Positions 60,701 through 64,000 of a stretch of 64,000 nt of DNA are shown one piece after another (the stretch's first letter is position 1; every line of letters starts with the position of its first letter). Source of the DNA: Bog-159 sp050008575 (GTDB lineage Bacteria > Acidobacteriota > Terriglobia > Bryobacterales > Bryobacteraceae); the NCBI GenBank assembly GCA_050008575.1, contig JBEKMJ010000027.1, positions 17,453 to 81,452 of the forward strand, written 5' to 3'. The notes below the pieces were generated by a model, which saw only the letters and a program-made list of their open reading frames with translations, was not told the origin of the DNA and ran no database searches. Both the position numbers and the translations under genes were made by a program.

Positions 60701-62240
60701 CTTCGGCCTGTTTGCGTTCGGTGATGTCGGTGAGCACCGCGGTGGAGAATAGAATGGCGCCATCGGCGCCGCGCACGGCGGCGGCGTTCAGCAGCGCGGT
60801 ACGTTCCTGGCCTTCTTTGGAGACGAGCGTGATTTCTACGTTGCGCAGAGCTCCGGCTTGCTGGAATTGCGAGGCTAGCCGCTCTATCTGCCGGGGTACA
60901 GGCCGCGCATCGATCGAGCGCCAGGGACGGCCGATCAACTCTTCCCGCGAGTAACCCAGAACGGCCAAGGCGGAGCGGTTGACGTCGCGGATAGTTTCGT
61001 CGGGACCGGTGATGAAGCAATAGTCGGGCACATCCGTAAAGAACCTTCTGAATTTCTCCTCGGATTCGCGAAGCATCGCGGTGGCGGCGCGCTTTTGCCT
61101 CCTTTGCCAGAGGAGCGCCACGATCAGCCCCGACTGCAGGACCACAAAGGCCAGGGTTGCCAGGGTGGCGGCCGGGTGTTGCTCCCAGATTGGGACGGGC
61201 TTGCCGACTAGCATGCTGTGGGCTGGTAGTTTGCTCCGGTCGATCCCCCAGCGCCGGAGTTGCGCCCATTGGAACATCAGGCTATTTGGAACAGGGACCA
61301 CGGTGGGCGGCACGTGCACGACGGATTCGCCATTAAGAATTTTGAGCGCCAGACGGCCGGCCGCGGCGCCATCTTCCCGGAAGCTGGTCATGGAACCGCC
61401 GACTATGCCGGTGTCCAGCCAGTTATCCTGCATGCTGAAAACGGGAGCGGATGCGGACTGGCTGAGCACGCGGGCGAAATCGTCGGGAATGAAGGAGCGG
61501 CCGGAGACGTCCTGAAAAATTCCGAGATAGAGAATCACGGTTTTGGGAAGCGGGCCGGAGACGCGGCGCAGCATCTCTTCCGCCGGAAGATCGCTCAGGT
61601 ATGCGATGCGCAACTTGCCGCCCCACGGTTTGAGTTGCTCGCGGGCGCTGCGCTCCTGGTTTTGGTCGAACGCGCTGGTGCCATTCACAACCAGCACATT
61701 TTCGGTTTCCGGCAACACGTCCAGCGCAGCCTGCAAAGTGCCGGCCATATCGTAGCGGTCGCCCAAAACGACCAGGGGATGGGTGGCGGTGTTGGGCAGG
61801 TGGCTGAGGGCGGGAAGCGCGGCGACGACGGGAACGCCTTCAAACAGCCGGTAGCGTTCATCCAGGACGAAAGACGCGGCGCTGGTGGAAATGGCGACGA
61901 TCGCTCCGATCTTATGGCCGGCATACTTTTGCTGGAGGAAGTCCGCCAATTGGTTGCGATAGGCCGGGCTGGGGTTGCGGCCCAGGTCCAGGTATTCGGA
62001 GAAAACCGAGCCGGTCGGAATTCCGGCGGCGCGCAAGGTGGGCCAGAGCCCTTCGTTGGCCCGGTCGTAACCGGGGAGGCCGAATTGCCCGGAGTAGAGG
62101 ATCAGGATATTTTTCGGTTGGATGGGGTCCGGCGCGGGGGGCTGGGCTTGGGTGGGGAAGGAAGACAAGGCGATGGCCGCACAGAGCGGGGCTAAAGCCC
62201 CGCGCCGGCTAAAGCCCGCCCTCCAACGGCGGCCCATCAT
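57771..62240 (-). CDS. Sensor histidine kinase: periplasmic-binding-like sensor, six PAS domains
   Basis: A 1489-residue kinase. N-terminal signal region (GALAPLCAAIALSSFPTQAQ), then a substrate-binding-like exported domain (ILILYSGQFGLPGYDRANEG) to about 345, one TM helix (LAFVVLQSGLIVALLW). Six PAS/PAC units follow between about 390 and 1155, then HisKA (FLASMSHEIRTPMHAILGY, H near 1187), HATPase (GNAVKFTQAGRIAL, DTGVGIAPAEIG, GTGLGLAISMEY) and a C-terminal Hpt-like helix region. There is no receiver domain; the overlapping response-regulator gene may provide it. A hairpin repeat is read in-frame as part of the signal peptide. Confidence 0.94.
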   Translation of the reverse strand: MMGRRWRAGFSRRGALAPLCAAIALSSFPTQAQPPAPDPIQPKNILILYSGQFGLPGYDRANEGLWPTLRAAGIPTGSVFSEYLDLGRNPSPAYRNQLADFLQQKYAGHKIGAIVAISTSAASFVLDERYRLFEGVPVVAALPALSHLPNTATHPLVVLGDRYDMAGTLQAALDVLPETENVLVVNGTSAFDQNQERSAREQLKPWGGKLRIAYLSDLPAEEMLRRVSGPLPKTVILYLGIFQDVSGRSFIPDDFARVLSQSASAPVFSMQDNWLDTGIVGGSMTSFREDGAAAGRLALKILNGESVVHVPPTVVPVPNSLMFQWAQLRRWGIDRSKLPAHSMLVGKPVPIWEQHPAATLATLAFVVLQSGLIVALLWQRRQKRAATAMLRESEEKFRRFFTDVPDYCFITGPDETIRDVNRSALAVLGYSREELIGRPWRSIDARPVPRQIERLASQFQQAGALRNVEITLVSKEGQERTALLNAAAVRGADGAILFSTAVLTDITERKQAEETLRQNEALLKNAEEVGQFGSWSWDVATDTTVWSEGLYRIVGRDRGQPPPRYAERAALYTPESWARIDTALKRALASGEPYDLEVELIRPDGARRWVRAMGAPVRDAAGRVVQVHGTAQDITARKRAADALRESEERFRTAFECAAIGMGLVAQDGRWLRVNHSLCRIVGYSAPELLATDFQSITHPGDLSANLELLRRALDGSIPYYHMEKRYLHKQGRVVWVFLSVAMVRDANGSPLYAITQVEDITERKEAEKKLLREKAFTDAIIDNVPGLFYLLDKRGKAVRWNRRAEHTTGYTLDEGSRMDPVEFFPGADRAAAAEAVRKVFVEGHAELDANLALKNGAVIPYYFSAARVSFEGEDYLIGNGIDISARKEAEKALRDSEEKFSRAFRNSPVILSISTLQEGRYLEVNNTFERITGWRREEVVGRRRDEIAIRTDEARQEAARRIRSSGGYHNLESEFRTRSGELRVARVSAETIEFVGQTCVLTVGEDITEQKGFERELRALNEGLERRVKERTAELEKAVEGLHMLSQAIENGPASVMIADPEGNIEYVNPKFCETTGYSKDEAIGKKANLLKSGVHPPAYFQHLWTAIQAGETWQGEFCNRKRNGDVYWESACISTVRDAQGQPRHFVAITEDITALKQAGEELKRAKEAADAASRTKTAFLASMSHEIRTPMHAILGYSQLMLRDDSISPQTKENLRIVNRSGEHLLALINDVLEMSKIESGRLKIDVAEFDLQSLLRDLAAMFRLRTVGKGISLAVMQDDGLPRRVIADEGKVRQILINLLGNAVKFTQAGRIALRAALRQGRLLVVDVEDTGVGIAPAEIGKLFQPFEQTASGHRTQSGTGLGLAISMEYARRMGGGISVVSELGKGSTFHLEIPVEPGGADSIPAGAVAGLAPEPPPPAGLTAESLAELPPDLMVEMRQAILTGDMDRFARVLPDVAARNASVADGLRELADRYDYNALAELLR
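62186..62219. repeat. Paired-hairpin repeat, word CTAAAG, inside the sensor-kinase CDS
   Basis: GCGGGGCTAAAGCCCCGC (62186-62203) and GCCGGCTAAAGCCCGC (62204-62219, one mismatch). Both loops share CTAAAG. It encodes residues of the kinase signal-peptide n-region on the minus strand. Confidence 0.9.
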
Positions 62241-63334
62241 GCGACCTCCAGAGGGAGGGTGAACCAGAACGTACTGCCTTTTCCGTTCTCGCTGTCCACG
62301 CCGATGCGGCCGCCGTGGATTTCGACAGCCAGCTTACAGAAGGCGAGACCCAACCCGGTCCCGACCTTGGCATTCAAGTCTTCGACCTGGACGAACTTTT
62401 CAAAGATTTTGTCGTGGTAGGCGGCGGGAATACCGGGGCCGTTGTCGGCGACCTCTACGCGGGCCTCCCGGCCGGCGCGCGAGACGGCGATGCGGATCTT
62501 TCCATTCGCGGCCGTGTAGTTGAAGGCATTGCCGGCCAGGTTCTGCATCACGCGGGAGATCAAGCCGGCGTCGGCCCGCAGGTTCACCGGATCGGCGGCC
62601 TGTAAAACCAGTTGCCGGGTGCCGCGGATGGGATCGAAGCGCCGGAGCACGTCGCGCGCCAGCGAGGCCAAATCGCAATCGGTCCGATGCAGTTTCATCC
62701 TGCCCGCCTCCAGCTTGCTGACATCCAGCATGGAGTTGACCATTTCCACCAATTCGTCGATGGAGTGGCGCGCCTCGCGGATGAACTGTAAACCGCTGCC
62801 GGAAAGATTGCCCGCTTCATAAGATTCCAACAGCGACAAGAAGCCGCCGATGACGCCCAACGGCGAACGCATGTCGTGGACCACCATGTGGGTGAGGTTG
62901 TCGCGCATGTTCTCCAGGTGTTTGAGCGCCGCGTAGCTTTCCTCGAGTTGGCGCGTCTGGCGCCGCAGCGAGAGGTGCGTCTCCACGCGCGCCAGGACTT
63001 CCTCCACCTGAAAGGGCTTGGTGATGTAGTCCACGCCTCCGGCCGCAAACGCGCGAACCTTGTTGGCGGTTTCGCCCACGGCGCTGAGGAAGATGACGGG
63101 GATGTCCTTCAAACCGGAGTCGGTTTTCAAGCGCTCGCATACTTCGTAGCCATCCATTTCCGGCATGCGGATATCGAGCAGGATGAGGTCGGGAGGAACG
63201 GCGCGCGCCGCGTTCAAAGCCAGTTTCCCGCTGGGCACCAGGCGCGGTCTATACCCGTGGGCTTTGAGCATGTCGCTCAGCAAACGCAGATTGGCGGGGG
63301 TGTCGTCTACCACGAGAATATCCGGCTTTGGCAC
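62237..63334 (-). CDS. Response regulator-histidine kinase hybrid
   Basis: A 365-residue protein: N-terminal receiver domain (ILVVDDTPANLRLLSDML, phospho-Asp in LILLDIRMPEMDGYEV, Lys in DYITKPFQ), then HisKA with the His in HMVVHDMRSPLGVIGG and HATPase (DNGPGIPAAYHDKI, GTGLGLAFCKLAVEI). The GTG at 63334 is chosen at the receiver start; the frame is open upstream without similarity. It overlaps the sensor-kinase gene by 4 bp (ATGA), so it precedes it in a two-gene operon. Confidence 0.93.
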   Translation of the reverse strand: MPKPDILVVDDTPANLRLLSDMLKAHGYRPRLVPSGKLALNAARAVPPDLILLDIRMPEMDGYEVCERLKTDSGLKDIPVIFLSAVGETANKVRAFAAGGVDYITKPFQVEEVLARVETHLSLRRQTRQLEESYAALKHLENMRDNLTHMVVHDMRSPLGVIGGFLSLLESYEAGNLSGSGLQFIREARHSIDELVEMVNSMLDVSKLEAGRMKLHRTDCDLASLARDVLRRFDPIRGTRQLVLQAADPVNLRADAGLISRVMQNLAGNAFNYTAANGKIRIAVSRAGREARVEVADNGPGIPAAYHDKIFEKFVQVEDLNAKVGTGLGLAFCKLAVEIHGGRIGVDSENGKGSTFWFTLPLEVA

Positions 63335-63445
63335 GGCGTATCCATTTGAGTATAAGTGTACGGCGGTAGTCCGTCTGCCGGAGAAACCCCGACAACGGGG
63401 CGCTGTTTTGTCAGGCAATCGGCGTGGACGACAAAAACTGACCAA

Positions 63446-63905
63446 ACGAACTGTTTGGAAAAATCAGCGAATAACATGCATTATTTTTGTTGCGATTGCA
63501 AATTATAACTAAAGTTTCGCTTTAGATTTGGATTGGATTGGGAGGCGGTGCCGATTTCGGCTCGGAACATTTCGACCCTCCAGGATGAGAATAGCACGGT
63601 AAGCGGCCAGGGACCGGGGAGAAGTTTGGGATGATGCTTTGTTTTGAATGATTTAGATGTCTGTTACGAGGTGGAAACAAGGGAGGCCGGCGGCGGCGTA
63701 TCAGCATTCAGTTTTCGGCTCTCAGCGAGCGCTCCGACCGGGTTAGCGGGATGTGTCAGAGAAAGCCGGTTCTCGCCGAGGCGCCAAGGTTCATCAAGGC
63801 CGCCCATGAGATTGGGCTGGATGGGTTCGGATGGGTTCGCTCCCAGTGTTCTGCCACAGGCCTGTTGTGCTATGATTTTGGGTACACGGCCAAGCACTGT
63901 CTCAC
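63446..63905. other. Intergenic region before tRNA-Ser
   Basis: 460 bp with no convincing gene. It has an AT-rich stretch (63470-63540) that may hold the promoter of the response-regulator operon, a small palindrome CTAAAG/CTTTAG (63509-63525) and, near its end, a possible tRNA promoter. Confidence 0.6.
63849..63876 (+). promoter_or_regulatory. Candidate extended -10 promoter of tRNA-Ser
   Basis: TGCTATGAT gives an extended -10 (TATGAT 63871-63876) about 30 bp upstream of the tRNA; TTCTGC (63849-63854) may be a weak -35 with a 16-bp spacer. Confidence 0.4.

Positions 63906-64000
<95 letters not shown>

Noticed and set aside
58056..60752. 898-codon open frame on the plus strand
   Set aside because: It is antisense to the PAS-rich sensor kinase, whose domains are unambiguous; no recognisable domain in the antisense frame.

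Overview
The window looks like a soil Acidobacteriota chromosome, probably of the Bryobacterales/Solibacteraceae type. This is inferred from gene content: two tandem acidobacterial-style VWFA proteins, a remnant of a duplicated-permease (ADOP/MacB-like) ABC transporter, a secreted OmpA/PKD protein, a membrane Ser/Thr kinase, an aminofutalosine menaquinone enzyme, LPS genes (lpxC, kdsB) and a high-GC sequence. Two tRNAs (Cys-GCA at 484, Ser-GCT at 63906) and RNase P RNA (19770) are present. No rRNA, transposase, integrase, CRISPR array or phage structural gene was recognised.

Layout. 1-4.2 kb: tail of an ion channel, tRNA-Cys, then a leftward operon yggS > glycosyltransferase > S15 hydrolase. 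4.3-10.3 kb: an accessory block with a decayed small gene, a RelA/SpoT-domain gene with a small overlapping partner, a truncated second copy of the pyrG 3' end, a HigBA-like toxin-antitoxin pair and a large NACHT/pentapeptide-repeat NTPase gene interrupted by two frameshifts. 10.3-20.2 kb: intact pyrG and kdsB, two VWFA proteins, a subtilase, the OmpA/PKD protein and rnpB. 20.2-33.1 kb: M28 peptidase, molybdopterin-binding protein, arginine operon argC-argB-acetyltransferase, a GMC oxidoreductase operon, trxB-ridA-like pair, alpha/beta hydrolase, an ABC permease remnant and a secreted protein of unknown function. 33.1-44.4 kb: lpxC, a DUF192 lipoprotein, ubiA-type prenyltransferase and mqnE (now separated by a Doc toxin-antitoxin insert), a broken phosphoesterase, a ParE/Phd pair, an amino-acid decarboxylase and homoserine dehydrogenase. 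44.4-64 kb: GT87-like protein, kinase, GH16, cyclophilin, PIN/Phd pair, hexuronate-type transporter with uxaC, a heme-motif/toroid/ankyrin protein, esterase, methyltransferase and a two-gene sensory system with six PAS domains, then tRNA-Ser.

Two patterns stand out. (1) Two toxin-antitoxin-bearing inserts are flanked by direct repeats of the host gene they adjoin (about 615 bp of the pyrG 3' end, and 75 bp spanning the overlapping ubiA end and mqnE start). In both cases the host genes remain complete. (2) At least sixteen sites carry a family of paired GC-rich hairpins, often with a GTGGGGC foot. The two hairpins of a unit usually carry the same or closely related loop word, while the word differs between units. 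Most copies are intergenic, but one is read through as the signal-peptide region of a 1489-residue sensor kinase.

Several genes have apparent frameshifts. Whether these are biological or assembly errors cannot be decided from the sequence alone.
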